A stretch of 64,000 nt of DNA from CAVQCX01 sp963775335 (GTDB lineage: Bacteria > Pseudomonadota > Gammaproteobacteria > Chromatiales > Chromatiaceae): contig CAVZIJ010000002.1 in the NCBI GenBank assembly GCA_963775335.1, forward strand, positions 1,302,001-1,366,000, in the 5' to 3' direction. Position 1 is the stretch's first letter, and each line of letters opens with the position of its first letter. Positions 1 through 9,028 of this stretch are shown here, piece by piece. Below the pieces are notes generated by a model. The model worked only from the letters and a program-made list of their open reading frames with translations. It was not told the DNA's origin and ran no database searches. A program made the position numbers and the translations under genes.

Positions 1-1178
1 GTCAGGTTGCGGGTGCCGAGCTGCTCCAGAATCTGCGCCATGACCGGCCGATCGCCCGGAGGCACATCGAGGTCCGAGCGGCCCGGCGGTGCCTGCGTGA
101 CGATGTTGGGATCGCGGTACAGCCGGAACGTCACCAAGGGCGGGCCGTCCTTTACCTTGAGGGTGCCCAGACCGTTGCGCCAGAGCTCGGGCACCGGCAA
201 GCGGTCGATCAGGTAGGTGCCCAGGGCATGGAGGATCAGGCCTTCCCCTTTGGGATTGAGCTCCTCGGATATCTCGATCCAGGTCCCCCTGGGACCAGGT
301 CCTTGCGCCGTCAATGGCCAACGGGCCTCGTTATCGGCACTCGGGCGGACCTGAGTGAGCTTGGCCCGGTCGGCGTACCAGAATCCGCGGTTGTAGATAT
401 CATAGACGGCGTCTTCCAGCAGCAGCCCCTCTCCGCTGGTGTCTCGCGTGCGCACCCGGAACAGAATCTGGCCGGATTGCTTGAGCTTGCCGACATCGCC
501 GATTGCCGTGTAGGTGTGGTAAGGATCGTGCAGCGACCTCCGGTAATCGCGATACCAGCTCACGAACATGCCCTGCAGCGCGCGGCTGACCGCCTGAACG
601 CCGAGATTTCCCGCCAAGCTCAGCCCCCCCGCTACCAGGATCAGGCCCGCGCAGAGCGCGGCGCGGAACCTTGGCGAACGATTCAGCCAGAGCAGCCACG
701 CGAACAGCGCCAGGGCGGCCGGCCAAAAGAACGGGCGCGCAGCGGGCATCGCCCCCGCCGACACCAGGAGCAGCCCGAGATAGGGCGCGCGAACGTCGAT
801 GTCTTCGTAAGCCTTGCCGACGCCGTTGCGCTGAAGGCGGCGCAGACTCAGGAACAGCGAGCTCAGAGGCATCCTCTGGCGCACGCTGTAGCCTTGGGCG
901 AGAACCAAGGGCAGAAAGAACACGGGGAGCCAGACGAGCAGGGGCCGCAAGTCGCTCAAGGAGCGGTTCCGAATGCCCAGGTAGATGAGACTGGCGATCA
1001 GGGCGAGCGTGGTGAAATCGGTGATCCGGTCGAGCTCCCGAGGTCCCAGCTCCCAGCGTTGGCGAATCGACCAGGGGGACTCGAGCACCGGGGCCAGCAG
1101 CAACCCTGCGATCCAATAACCGCTTTGCCATCCCCAGAACAGGGCGGCGCAGCCGAGCAGAAAACGCCCGATCTTCAT
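1..1178 (-). CDS. Membrane protein of the TgpA/transglutaminase-like type, C-terminus cut by window edge
   Basis: The minus-strand frame stays open from an ATG at 1178 to the left window edge, so only about 392 N-terminal residues are visible. The start overlaps the DUF58 stop in an ATGA, so the two are translationally coupled. The visible part has several hydrophobic segments in the first 200 residues, then a soluble stretch in which 'IGDVGKLKQSGQILFRV' and 'LLLEDAVYDIYNRGFWY' resemble the region that follows the membrane part of DUF3488/TgpA proteins. MoxR-DUF58-TgpA is a well-known gene order, which supports the call. The transglutaminase catalytic domain would lie outside the window, so the family is inferred from context and layout. 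Confidence 0.7.
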   Translation of the reverse strand, partial: MKIGRFLLGCAALFWGWQSGYWIAGLLLAPVLESPWSIRQRWELGPRELDRITDFTTLALIASLIYLGIRNRSLSDLRPLLVWLPVFFLPLVLAQGYSVRQRMPLSSLFLSLRRLQRNGVGKAYEDIDVRAPYLGLLLVSAGAMPAARPFFWPAALALFAWLLWLNRSPRFRAALCAGLILVAGGLSLAGNLGVQAVSRALQGMFVSWYRDYRRSLHDPYHTYTAIGDVGKLKQSGQILFRVRTRDTSGEGLLLEDAVYDIYNRGFWYADRAKLTQVRPSADNEARWPLTAQGPGPRGTWIEISEELNPKGEGLILHALGTYLIDRLPVPELWRNGLGTLKVKDGPPLVTFRLYRDPNIVTQAPPGRSDLDVPPGDRPVMAQILEQLGTRNL

Positions 1179-2518
1179 GGCTTCGGAAACCGGGTGCTGA
1201 GCTCGCCGACCCGAATGGGGTGGAAGCGGCGGGGCTCATCGGCCATCGGGCCAGCGGCCGGCAGCCCGCCGCCATCGACGAGCGTATACACCTCCACGGC
1301 GAGCCCGAGCCCGCGCAGCCATCCGACGAGCCCCTGGCGCTCGCTGTCCCAACCGAGCAGGATGCAGACGCAGCCGCTCAGCAGGCCCACGCGCTGGCTG
1401 AGCAACGCCCTCAGCGCCGAGAAGGGCCGGCCGTGGGTCGGGGACAGGGATGCGAGCGTCTCCAGGAGCTGAGCATCCCCCTGACGCCCCCGGTCGGCCG
1501 TGACGCTGTAGCTACCTTCCCCCACGAAGATCAGGTCCAGCAGGACATCGCGACTCGGCATCCGCGTGACCAGCGAGGCGGCGACCGAAATGGCGTCCTC
1601 GAACGCTGCGGCCTGCGCGGGTGTCGCGAAGGTGTCTAGCACCAGGGCATGGCGTACGAAGTATTCCTCCTGAAATTCCTTGACCACCGGATGGCCGGTC
1701 TTGGCCCAGCTGCGCCAATGGATACGCCGTAGCGGGTCGCCCGGTCGGTAGTCGCGCAGGGCGTGAAATTCTTCGGCGTCGCCGACCGTGGAAGCCGGCA
1801 TCAGGCCACCGCGCTGGTAGTGACGCTGGCCGGGAAGCTCTGGCACCGGAATCGGGTACCGACGGGGCAGGACCAGCAGGGTCGCGGCCAAGGGAAGCTC
1901 GCGCACGGCCCTGGTCAGACCCAAGGGGTCTGTCCGCCACAGGCTCAGCGCAGGCAGTCGAATGTGACCCCGGCGCCGGGGGATGAGCTCCATCTCGACC
2001 TCGCCGGTCGCTCCCGGCGGGATAATCGGGAGGGGGCGGTCTCTGACGTCAGCCCCTTGCTTCTGGGCGATCAGCCACTCCCAACGCGGGTAGCCGAGCT
2101 TGCGGTCGAACCAGTTGCGAAACTCCTCGCCGGGCTCGTGGGCCTGGCGAAGCTCGGCCGCCGTCGGCAGCGCCGGGTCGAGCGATTCCCGCACGCTGAG
2201 GCCTTTTTCTGGAAAGAGCCCTTCGTTGCGGATGCGAACACGGTAGCGTAGCGGCTCACCGGCGGTGGCGAGCTCCGGCAGGCTGCGCTCGGCGGCAATC
2301 CGCGGCGCAAAGCGGCGGCCCCCGAGCAGCCCGACCAACAGCGCCGCCCCGGCCAAGGTGGCGATCTGGTAGATCAGCGTAGAGTAGGTGTCCGCGCCCA
2401 GCACGGCCGAGGCGATGAACAGTACCAGCAGAAACAACCCCAGCGGGGTGAAGCGGCGCCTCACCCAGCGGCTCGCCCGGTAGGCCCGGGTGAACGCCCG
2501 ATGGATCAGATCGCTCAA
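1175..2518 (-). CDS. DUF58 domain-containing protein
   Basis: 447 residues. Two hydrophobic segments near residues 25-65 anchor the N-terminus, a beta-rich region follows, and the DUF58 signature 'FHALRDYRPGDPLRRIHWR' with 'WAKTGHPVVKEFQEE' sits around residues 250-285. DUF58 proteins are vWA-like partners of MoxR ATPases, thought to act in assembly or maturation of envelope complexes. The exact role is unknown. The gene lies 27 bp downstream of moxR and overlaps the next gene by 4 bp, so the three form one operon. An intact GACGTC site near 2046 is read in frame here. Confidence 0.88.
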   Translation of the reverse strand: MSDLIHRAFTRAYRASRWVRRRFTPLGLFLLVLFIASAVLGADTYSTLIYQIATLAGAALLVGLLGGRRFAPRIAAERSLPELATAGEPLRYRVRIRNEGLFPEKGLSVRESLDPALPTAAELRQAHEPGEEFRNWFDRKLGYPRWEWLIAQKQGADVRDRPLPIIPPGATGEVEMELIPRRRGHIRLPALSLWRTDPLGLTRAVRELPLAATLLVLPRRYPIPVPELPGQRHYQRGGLMPASTVGDAEEFHALRDYRPGDPLRRIHWRSWAKTGHPVVKEFQEEYFVRHALVLDTFATPAQAAAFEDAISVAASLVTRMPSRDVLLDLIFVGEGSYSVTADRGRQGDAQLLETLASLSPTHGRPFSALRALLSQRVGLLSGCVCILLGWDSERQGLVGWLRGLGLAVEVYTLVDGGGLPAAGPMADEPRRFHPIRVGELSTRFPKP

Positions 2519-2545
2519 AGCGGGGCGACCCGGACTCGGGCCGAC

Positions 2546-3491
2546 TCAGGTCGGCACCGGCACCCGGCGCAGGACGTCCTCGACGACGCGCTGCGCAGTC
2601 AGCCCGGAGAAGCGCGCCTCCGGATCGATGGAGAGCCGGTGGGCGATCACCGGCTCGGCGGCCTCTTGGACCTGATCGGGGGCTACGTAGTCCAGACCGT
2701 CGAACAACGCCAATGCCTGAGCCGCGCGCATCAGGGCGAGCGATGCCCGCGGGGAGCCACCCAAGCGCACGCCGTTCGCGCTGCGGGTAGCCCCGACCAA
2801 CTCCACGAGATAACGCTTGATCTCCGCACTGACCGCGATCTCCGCGACGGCCTCGCGCAGGGCGGCAACCTCCTCGGCGCTCGTGCAGGGCTCCAGGAAC
2901 GTCCAAGGGGCGGCGGCGCCCGTGCATGGCCAGCACCTCCACCTCGTCCTCGGCCGAGAGGTAACCGAGCCGGAAACGGACGCCGAACCGGTCGAGCTGG
3001 GCCTCGGGCAGGGGATAGGTACCGTGGTACTCCACGGGATTCTGGGTGGCGATGACGAAGAAGGTATCGCCCAAACCGTGCATAGTCCCGTCGACCGTGA
3101 CCTGATGCTCGCCCATAGCCTCGAGCAGGGCCGACTGGGTGCGCGGGGAGGCCCGGTTAATCTCGTCGGCAAGCAGGATGTCCGTGAACACGGGCCCCTT
3201 GTGAAAACGGAATACCTGTTCCTGCTGGTTGAACACGGTCACGCCGAGAATGTCGGACGGCAGCAGATCGGGCGTGAACTGGATGCGCTGGAAGACGCCG
3301 CGCACGGAGCGGGCCAGCGCCTTGGCCAGAGTCGTCTTCCCGGTCCCGGGCACATCCTCGATCAATGCGTGCATGCCCCCGGCGAAAGCCGCGAGACACA
3401 GGCGCACCGCCTCGGGCTTGCCGGTGATCACCCGGCCGATGTTGGTGGCGAGGGAGAGCAGGGTCGAGCGTGCCTGAGCTGGATCGGCCAT
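2546..3491 (-). CDS. MoxR-family AAA+ ATPase, interrupted by a 1-bp frameshift
   Basis: The N-terminal frame starts at 3491 and encodes Walker A 'GTGKTT', Walker B 'LLADEINRA' and sensor-1 'ATQNPVEYHGTYPLPEAQLDRF', the standard MoxR chaperone ATPase core. Homology leaves this frame after 'HGRRRPLDV' and resumes in the next frame with 'LEPCTSAEEVAALREAV', ending at 2546. Removing one base at about 2898-2899 restores one protein of about 314 residues, normal for MoxR. The extra base lies in GGAACGTCC, expected GGACGTCC. It is the first gene of the MoxR/DUF58/transglutaminase-like operon. It may be functional if the extra base is a sequencing error. Confidence 0.85.
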
Positions 3492-3601
3492 CGGTGAGGG
3501 GGGTGCCGGGAAGACGGAAGACTCCCAGCACGATACCCGCCCCTGCCCGGCGACGGCAACCGCCCCACTCCGGACCCCGGGTTTGGGGCTAGCCTGAGAC
3601 T

Positions 3602-4072
3602 ATGGATTGGGAGATCGAGAAGGCCGCGTTCCGACCGGACGGTTTCTGCCGTCACATCCGGGTGGAGGGGGTGACGCTGACGGACTGGAACGTTTTCTTC
3701 CGGCTCCTGCGCCGCACCGAGGCGCGGCTGGGCTTCTACCGCGACGGCGAGGTCCTGCCACTGCCAGCGAGCATCGACGACCGCCCGTTTCTCTCGGCGC
3801 ATCGGTATCTGCTGCTGGTCGAGCTGGGGGGCCTGCGGCTCGCCTGGCGATTCGAGGACATCCGCACCCTGGACTTCGAGCTGGTCCCGGACGCCGTCAC
3901 CGGGCCCGCGCAGGCTAAGCTGGTGCTGCGCGTCATGGCCAGCCTGGGGCGGCGCCTGGGAAAGGAGGTGCTCCTCCTCCACCCCCAGGACGAGCGCGCG
4001 CTATATCGGTACCGGCCGGGCACAGGCGGCGTTGTCTACCTCGGCCCGCCGGCAGGGCTCACTGGGGGATGA
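3602..4072 (+). CDS. Hypothetical protein (156 aa)
   Basis: I do not recognise the family. The sequence looks like a real soluble protein: mixed charge, regular hydrophobic spacing, 'VTLTDWNVFFRLLRRTEARLGFYRDGE' in the first third, no signal peptide and no membrane segment. It is transcribed divergently from moxR, with 110 bp between them, and its 3' end overlaps the 3' end of the convergent phosphatase gene by 14 bp. The ATG at 3602 is the first in frame. Function unknown. Confidence 0.6.
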   Translation: MDWEIEKAAFRPDGFCRHIRVEGVTLTDWNVFFRLLRRTEARLGFYRDGEVLPLPASIDDRPFLSAHRYLLLVELGGLRLAWRFEDIRTLDFELVPDAVTGPAQAKLVLRVMASLGRRLGKEVLLLHPQDERALYRYRPGTGGVVYLGPPAGLTGG

Positions 4073-5861
4073 CGACGAATCGGCTAACGATCCGCGGGCG
4101 CAGCGCCGACACCGTTGTGGGGTCCTGCTCCATCTGGGCCTCGGTGTAGTAAGGGATGCCGTAGGTGGTGATCCGGAGGCGTCGGGTCACGGGCTCGATA
4201 TCGAGCTCGGTCCATCCATAGCTGAACGCGGCGGCATAGAGCCCACGGTGCAGCCGGGCCTTGACGTCGGGCGCCAGGGTCAGACCGACCGGCGAATAGT
4301 TGAGCTCGGCGAGCAGCTGGTTCAGCGCCATCTTCATGACCAGGTTCTTGACGAGGTCGGGCAAGGCCAGGAATTGGTCGAGCGAGCTGAGTCCGAGGGT
4401 GCCCAGCAAGCTCTTGAGCAAGTCTGTCCCCCCAGGAACAGTGGACACCAGGTCGAGAACCGTCGGCGCCAGGGGGGCGTCGAAGGCCACCGGCCCCGTG
4501 CTGATCTCGAAGGCGTTGATCGGGATGGCGGGGGCATCCAGGGCATTGCCGGTGCTCGCCAGGGCGGCCGCCACATCCTCGCGTCGCCTGTAGCTCAGGT
4601 CGTTGACCAGCGTACCGTGGATGTCGGCCGTGACGAACACCACGTTGCGGATGCCCTGCTCGTCGATGAAGCGCAGCAGCGCGGAGCGCTCCTCCTCGTA
4701 TCCCTCATAACGGTCCGGGGCGAGCAGCACACCGATGTTCTGAATCGGCTCCGGCACCATGACGAACTTCCAGAGGATCCCCGCCTTCTGGGCGGCGACC
4801 AGATCAGCCTCCATGCGTGCCAGCTGGGGATTGCCCAGCAAGGTCCTCGGCGGCAGCTCGTCGTGGGTGACGGGATCGAATCCGAAGGATTGCGCGACGA
4901 ACGCCTCCGCCTGGTTGGGGTCCAGCGGATCGGCGACATCGGGCAGCTCGGTGTCGCGAAACGAGCGGGCGTCCGGGATGAAGATCGCCGCCAGGTTGCC
5001 GAAGGTGCGGTAGCGATACAGGTCCGGCCGCCCGTCGGTGCGGGAATCGCCGGTGCCCGAATAGGTCGAATCGACGATGGGGTTGTACTCGGAGAAGGCC
5101 TCGAGGCCGTTGCGGTAAAGGGCCGTCTCATTGATCAGCCCGCTGACCTCGGGAAAGCGTGAGTCGGTGCTCGCCGGGGCCCCGCCGGCGAAGTTGTCGT
5201 TGACCTCGTGGTCGTCGATCATCGAGTAGACGGGCGTGGTCCGCTGCACCGCGGCCCAGGAGGCCTTGCCGAAGTGCTCCGAGTACACCTCGTTGTGCTT
5301 GGCACGGAATTCCTCGATCGTCGTGGCCTGGGCGGCGGGGACATCGGGTGAGGGATAATCGGCATAGATCGTGTCGCCCAGCTTGACGAAGAAGTCCAGC
5401 AGCTTTCCGGGGACGTTGGAGACGGCCGGATACGGCGCGAGCTCACCGCGCCAGTCCCCGCTCACTCCGAAGCGCAGCCCGCGCAGGCTCGCTCCCGCGG
5501 CGGCCGTCTTGAAGGTGCCCGACAGCGACTCCCCTTCCGGCGAAGTGGCCCGGTAGAAATACCGCATGTCAGGCGTCAATCCGGTGACCCGGATCTTGGC
5601 CGGCACGGATGGATCGGCCACAGCCACGTCGGCGCTCCAGTCCGGGGTCCGAAAGTCGGGGTGCCGGGCAAGCTCGAAGTGCACAGGTCCTGCGCTGCGG
5701 CTATGCGTCCAGAGCACCGCGGAGCTCTGGTCAACGTCGCCCGAGGCCACCCCATTGGGGAGGCTGTCGCGGACCGGGGAGAGAGCCCCCGCCAAGGGAG
5801 CCGACACCGCGAGGCTGGGCGCAAGCACCAGGACCAGGAAAGGCCAAGAACGCAGACGCAT
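4059..5861 (-). CDS. PhoD-like alkaline phosphatase, secreted
   Basis: 600 residues starting at the ATG at 5861, preceded by a GGAG ribosome site six bases upstream. The frame extends further 5' but that part does not look coding. A Sec-type signal peptide covers about residues 1-22, ending near 'SLAVSA'. The PhoD-like metallophosphoesterase features follow in order: 'SGDWRGE', 'KLGDTIYADYPSP' near 160, 'YSMIDDHEVNDNF' near 210, 'FIPDARSFRD' near 290 and 'VFVTADIHGTL' near 408. Family members are periplasmic phosphomonoesterases or phosphodiesterases using Fe/Ca or similar metals. Apparently a single-gene unit. No Pho box is recognisable upstream. Confidence 0.87.
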   Translation of the reverse strand: MRLRSWPFLVLVLAPSLAVSAPLAGALSPVRDSLPNGVASGDVDQSSAVLWTHSRSAGPVHFELARHPDFRTPDWSADVAVADPSVPAKIRVTGLTPDMRYFYRATSPEGESLSGTFKTAAAGASLRGLRFGVSGDWRGELAPYPAVSNVPGKLLDFFVKLGDTIYADYPSPDVPAAQATTIEEFRAKHNEVYSEHFGKASWAAVQRTTPVYSMIDDHEVNDNFAGGAPASTDSRFPEVSGLINETALYRNGLEAFSEYNPIVDSTYSGTGDSRTDGRPDLYRYRTFGNLAAIFIPDARSFRDTELPDVADPLDPNQAEAFVAQSFGFDPVTHDELPPRTLLGNPQLARMEADLVAAQKAGILWKFVMVPEPIQNIGVLLAPDRYEGYEEERSALLRFIDEQGIRNVVFVTADIHGTLVNDLSYRRREDVAAALASTGNALDAPAIPINAFEISTGPVAFDAPLAPTVLDLVSTVPGGTDLLKSLLGTLGLSSLDQFLALPDLVKNLVMKMALNQLLAELNYSPVGLTLAPDVKARLHRGLYAAAFSYGWTELDIEPVTRRLRITTYGIPYYTEAQMEQDPTTVSALRPRIVSRFVVIPQ

Positions 5862-6027
5862 GAGATTCTCCGGTTGCTGATATCGCGGATGGCTGGGCTG
5901 CGCAGTCGGCAGTTTACTCCGAATCGGCACCGATGCCGCGACGAGCTTCGTTCGTTCCGAGCCCGCCGGCCGGGCCACGCCGCTACACCTCCCCGGCGTC
6001 GAACATCGCCAGCTCGGCGAGCGCGGC

Positions 6028-6273
6028 TCAGCGGCCCTCTCGAAGAAACTGGCGCAGCTGGTGCAGCTCGTTCTTTCCGACCGCCGCCCCGTGATGGGGC
6101 CGGTGCAGCGTGGTCTCCCGGCCGTTGAGGCAGACCACGAGCCGTGCACCACGGCACTCGCGTAGGTCCGCCCCCAGATGGGTCAGCAGCGACTCGATCT
6201 CCTGCCAGTGGATGTTGGCGCTTGGGTGATCGGCGAAGATCGCCTCGAGGACTTTGTCGTGCTTCTTGGTCAT
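6028..6273 (-). CDS. HicA-like toxin family protein, no HicB partner seen
   Basis: 81 residues beginning 'MTKKHDKVLEAIFADHPSAN'. It has the double-stranded-RNA-binding-like HicA layout: 'WQEIESLLTHLGADLRE', then 'GRETTLHRPHHGAAVGKNELHQLRQFL', where the His in 'HRPH' is the usual catalytic position of HicA mRNA interferases. HicA is normally followed directly by hicB. Here the roughly 165 bp downstream up to the phosphatase gene hold no HicB-like frame, so it is an orphan or solitary HicA-domain protein. Plain HicA-domain proteins without a partner are common, so toxicity is not implied. Confidence 0.75.
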   Translation of the reverse strand: MTKKHDKVLEAIFADHPSANIHWQEIESLLTHLGADLRECRGARLVVCLNGRETTLHRPHHGAAVGKNELHQLRQFLREGR

Positions 6274-6434
6274 GCGTTATTCCAGCCCGTGCCGAGCCGG
6301 GCGGGCACCCCTGCGGAAGCCGTCGGCCGGCCTCCCGACGCCCACCCTGTCTCAACCCACGGGGCTTGAGGATGCCTCGAATCTGCCCCTCCGTAAAGGT
6401 CCTTGCGGCGTGCCTGAACAATGCCGGATATGGC

Positions 6435-7202
6435 TCATTGGGCGAGCCCGGGGTCGAGGTATTCCAGCAGGGTCATCTCCCGTAGCAGCGGCTCTTCGAC
6501 CAGGAACGCATCGACGGCGACCGGATCGAACTGGCTGCCGGACATCCTTAGAATCTCCGCTTTGGCGGCGTCGAACGGCTGCGCACGCCGATAAGGTCGA
6601 TCGAAGGTCATCGCATCGAGCGCATCGACGACGGCGAACAGCCGGGCCGGCAAGGGAATGTCATCACCCTTCAACCCCCTCGGATAGCCGGTCCCGTCGT
6701 AGCGCTCTTCGTGACACAGGACGATCTGTGCCGCCAGCGAGAAATACGGCACCTTTTCCAGTATGCGGCTCCCGTACTCCGGATGCCGCCGCATGACCTT
6801 CCATTCATCGTCCGTCAGCGCCTCGGGCTTCAAGAGTATCGCGTCCGGGAGGCCGATCTTGCCGATGTCGTGCAGCAGGCTGCCCCAGTAGATCTCGCGC
6901 AAGGTGGCCAGGTCGGAAAGCTGGTGTCGAGCGAGTATCAGGGTGTGCGCCGCCACGCGCTTGGAGTGCAAGCCCGTCTCATGCTCACGCAGGTCAAGGG
7001 CCGCGGCGATCGCTTCCGCAAACTCCTCGTAGGGATGAGCTTCGGCGAGCCCGGCAAGCGCCTTGCGCGCATCGAGCAGGCAGTGCTCGCACATCAGGCG
7101 ATCCGGTGTGGCCTGGTACTGCCTTTCCCTGGAGCTTGTCCCGCAGACAGAGCATTCGATGGCTCGGTGCTGCCGCGGTCGGCCAGGATGATCAACGCGC
7201 AT
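6435..7202 (-). CDS. HD-GYP domain protein with N-terminal zinc-ribbon-like motif
   Basis: 255 residues. Two CxxC pairs (C17/C20 and C38/C41) form a probable zinc ribbon. An HD-GYP domain then covers about residues 60-245: 'HDIGKIGLPD' at 111-120, 'RRHPEYG' at 138-144 and 'HEERYDGTGYP' at 164-174. HD-GYP proteins usually hydrolyse cyclic-di-GMP. The His-His pair before the GYP motif reads Cys-His here (163-164), which may change metal binding. It is not in an operon with its neighbours. Start taken at the ATG at 7202. Confidence 0.88.
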   Translation of the reverse strand: MRVDHPGRPRQHRAIECSVCGTSSRERQYQATPDRLMCEHCLLDARKALAGLAEAHPYEEFAEAIAAALDLREHETGLHSKRVAAHTLILARHQLSDLATLREIYWGSLLHDIGKIGLPDAILLKPEALTDDEWKVMRRHPEYGSRILEKVPYFSLAAQIVLCHEERYDGTGYPRGLKGDDIPLPARLFAVVDALDAMTFDRPYRRAQPFDAAKAEILRMSGSQFDPVAVDAFLVEEPLLREMTLLEYLDPGLAQ

Positions 7203-7359
7203 TTCTCACCGACCTCCTGATGCGGCCCCAGGCCGGAGGCATGGAGGGCGCTCGACCCAATTTTAACCGCGCGGCGGGCCAGAAGGCGGTCCCGGCTTCG
7301 CCGCCGGTTCGGCGTCCCGACCGACGCAGAGGTGTACGATCCAAGCCCGAACAGACACA

Positions 7360-7800
7360 ATGTGGGCGATGATCCCGCAAATCGGACAGCTTTGGATTTC
7401 CGCGCGCTTGGCGGTCCCGCTTTCTGAGATCGAGCTCACGGCGATTCGTTCCCAAGGCGCGGGGGGGCAGAATGTGAACAAGCTGTCCACCGCGGTGCAC
7501 TTGCGCTTCGACATCCGACGCTCCTCGCTTCCGGAAGAATACAAGGAGCGCCTTATGGCGCTGCGTGACGCACGCGTCACGAGCGACGGGGTCGTAGTGA
7601 TCAAGGCGCAACGCCACCGCAGCCAGGCGCAGAACCGGGAGGATGCGCTGGCCCGTCTCGCCGAGCTGGTCCGCAAGGGGACTGTCAAACGACGACTCCG
7701 TATCGCGACCCGGCCCAGCCGCGCATCCCAGGTCCGGCGCGTCGATGAGAAGAAACGTCGTGGAAAGCTGAAGGCGCTACGTGCCAAAGCGGACGACTGA
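7360..7800 (+). CDS. arfB: Alternative ribosome-rescue factor ArfB (peptidyl-tRNA hydrolase)
   Basis: 146 residues. The release-factor GGQ motif ('GAGGQNVNK') is at residues 35-37, within the class-I release-factor catalytic domain. A lysine/arginine-rich tail ('VDEKKRRGKLKALRAK') follows, which in ArfB/YaeJ inserts into the empty mRNA channel. It releases nascent chains from ribosomes stalled on mRNAs without stop codons. The first ATG at 7360 is used; a second at 7369 (M4) would give nearly the usual length. Transcription converges on the cold-shock gene, with a hairpin between them. Confidence 0.93.
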   Translation: MWAMIPQIGQLWISARLAVPLSEIELTAIRSQGAGGQNVNKLSTAVHLRFDIRRSSLPEEYKERLMALRDARVTSDGVVVIKAQRHRSQAQNREDALARLAELVRKGTVKRRLRIATRPSRASQVRRVDEKKRRGKLKALRAKADD

Positions 7801-7843
7801 GGGAGCCGGATACGGGGCTCGAACGAGGTAGCGCAGCTACCGC

Positions 7844-7870
7844 AAAAGAAAACCCCGCCGGCTGGCGGGG
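7844..7870 (-). terminator. Rho-independent terminator of the cold-shock gene
   Basis: A 7-bp GC stem, CCCCGCC (7853-7859) with GGCGGGG (7864-7870) and a GGCT loop, is followed on the minus strand by TTTTCTTTT. It sits 30 bp after the csp stop codon and 45 bp after the convergent arfB stop. Confidence 0.85.
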
Positions 7871-7900
7871 TCTGAACAAAGCCGGTATTGCGTGCCCCCG

Positions 7901-8104
7901 TTACTGGGCTACGACGTTCGCGGCCTGGGGGCCTTTTGGGCCCTGCTGGATCTCGAAGGAAACCTTCTGACCTTCGGCCAGGGTGCGAAACCCCGAGCCC
8001 TGAATCGCGCTGAAATGCACGAACACATCCGAGCCGCCGGCGTCCTGGGCGATGAAACCGTAGCCTTTGGACTCGTTAAACCACTTCACAGTACCTGAGG
8101 CCAT
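7901..8104 (-). CDS. Cold-shock protein (CspA family)
   Basis: 67 residues from the ATG at 8104 ('MASGTVKWFNESKGYGFI'). An upstream in-frame ATG would add nine residues not typical of the family, and an AAAGG ribosome site lies about nine bases before 8104. RNP1 (KGYGFI, 13-18) and RNP2 (VFVHF, 27-31) are intact, so it should bind single-stranded RNA/DNA as an RNA chaperone. The 225 bp upstream contain no gene and could hold a long leader, as in cspA genes, with two TATAGT hexamers at 8259-8264 and 8234-8239 (minus strand). Confidence 0.95.
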   Translation of the reverse strand: MASGTVKWFNESKGYGFIAQDAGGSDVFVHFSAIQGSGFRTLAEGQKVSFEIQQGPKGPQAANVVAQ

Positions 8105-8329
8105 TACACTTAACCTTTCAAAGCCGATCAAACAAAATGAGTTCTGGCTTGCAGATCATGGAACAGGTCACGCGTGGGTGAACCTTCGGGGCACTGGCAC
8201 AACGGCCGGTTACACAAGCTGCAGCGCGAGGCGACTATACGCGACTTCGTGGGCGGTGACTATAGGGAATTCCCGTATTTCCAATCAGTTACCTTGCGTT
8301 GCATCAATTCGCCCCGGTCGCCGTCCGGG

Positions 8330-9028
8330 TCACGTGGCCTCAGCGGGGCCGAAATTAAAGGCGACCGATAAACGCATCCGTCCGCTCAGGTTGGCCTCGA
8401 CCTCGTGGGCCAATGTCGGCTCGAAAAATACGAACAGCCCCTCTTCGGGGTGCAGCCGCAGCTCCACTCCGCGTTGAATCAATACCAGATCGCCGCTGTC
8501 TGCCGGCGCGCTCGCGTAGTAGACGCCGACCAGCAGCTCGTCATCGTCGTCGTGAGTATGGCGCGATGTCGACTGCCCCGGTTCCATGGCATTGAGCCAG
8601 AAACCGAGCGTCAGGCGCCGTTCGCCGAGGATGCGCCGGGCATGTTCCAGGGCGGCCTTCACCACGGGTCGGAGCTCGGGCAATACGGATTCCGGCACGT
8701 ACAGATTTTCGTAGCGGCCCGCTATCAGATGGGTGCGCCGCAGCTCCGGCAGATAGCGGACCTGTTCGAATCGCTCCAGGATGGCTCGGTTGATCTCCTG
8801 GGCGTCGTCCAGGCGAGCGCAGTGCAGCGCGGGCAGGCTGAAGGCGGAGGCACTCAATGTCGGTGACCGATAGGGGCTCGGCCGTACGGCTTCAGCGTGG
8901 GAGAGGGGCAGCGCGGGTCGATGACGGACTCGTCCAAAGGCCTGGGGCAAGCCGATGTCCCTCCTGCCCTCGCTGGCGGCCAGGAACGGGGCGCCCGCCA
9001 AGGCCAATGCGCAGGTCCGCCGACTCAA
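8330..9028 (-). CDS. Putative 2OG-Fe(II) oxygenase
   Basis: The open frame runs from a TTG at 9028. The homologous part starts near 'SLPALHCARLDDAQEINRAIL', so the true start may be the TTG at 8858 and the first roughly 55 residues may not be translated. Conserved features: 'SRHTHDDDDELLVGVYYAS', which supplies an HxH/HxD-type metal site, and 'HEVEANLSGRMRLSVAFNFG' with the distal His and the 2OG-anchoring Arg. This matches cupin-fold putative 2OG-Fe(II) oxygenases, whose substrates are mostly unknown. It lies directly downstream of the 127-aa unknown gene. Confidence 0.68.
   Translation of the reverse strand: MSRRTCALALAGAPFLAASEGRRDIGLPQAFGRVRHRPALPLSHAEAVRPSPYRSPTLSASAFSLPALHCARLDDAQEINRAILERFEQVRYLPELRRTHLIAGRYENLYVPESVLPELRPVVKAALEHARRILGERRLTLGFWLNAMEPGQSTSRHTHDDDDELLVGVYYASAPADSGDLVLIQRGVELRLHPEEGLFVFFEPTLAHEVEANLSGRMRLSVAFNFGPAEAT

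Noticed and set aside
780..788. GAACGTC in the first gene as a possible frameshift
   Set aside because: The existing frame (Asp-Ile-Asp-Val-Arg-Ala-Pro) continues into clear membrane helices; the shifted frame does not.
228..1472. 414-codon open frame on the plus strand
   Set aside because: Antisense to the membrane protein and DUF58 genes; Gln/Arg-rich shadow composition.
5862..6152. N-terminal extension of the PhoD-like phosphatase to 6152
   Set aside because: The extension overlaps the hicA-like gene and lacks protein character; the signal peptide and ribosome site fix the start at 5861.
8234..8264. Two TATAGT boxes upstream of the cold-shock gene as promoter -10 elements
   Set aside because: No acceptable -35 hexamer at 16-18 bp from either, so no promoter is called.
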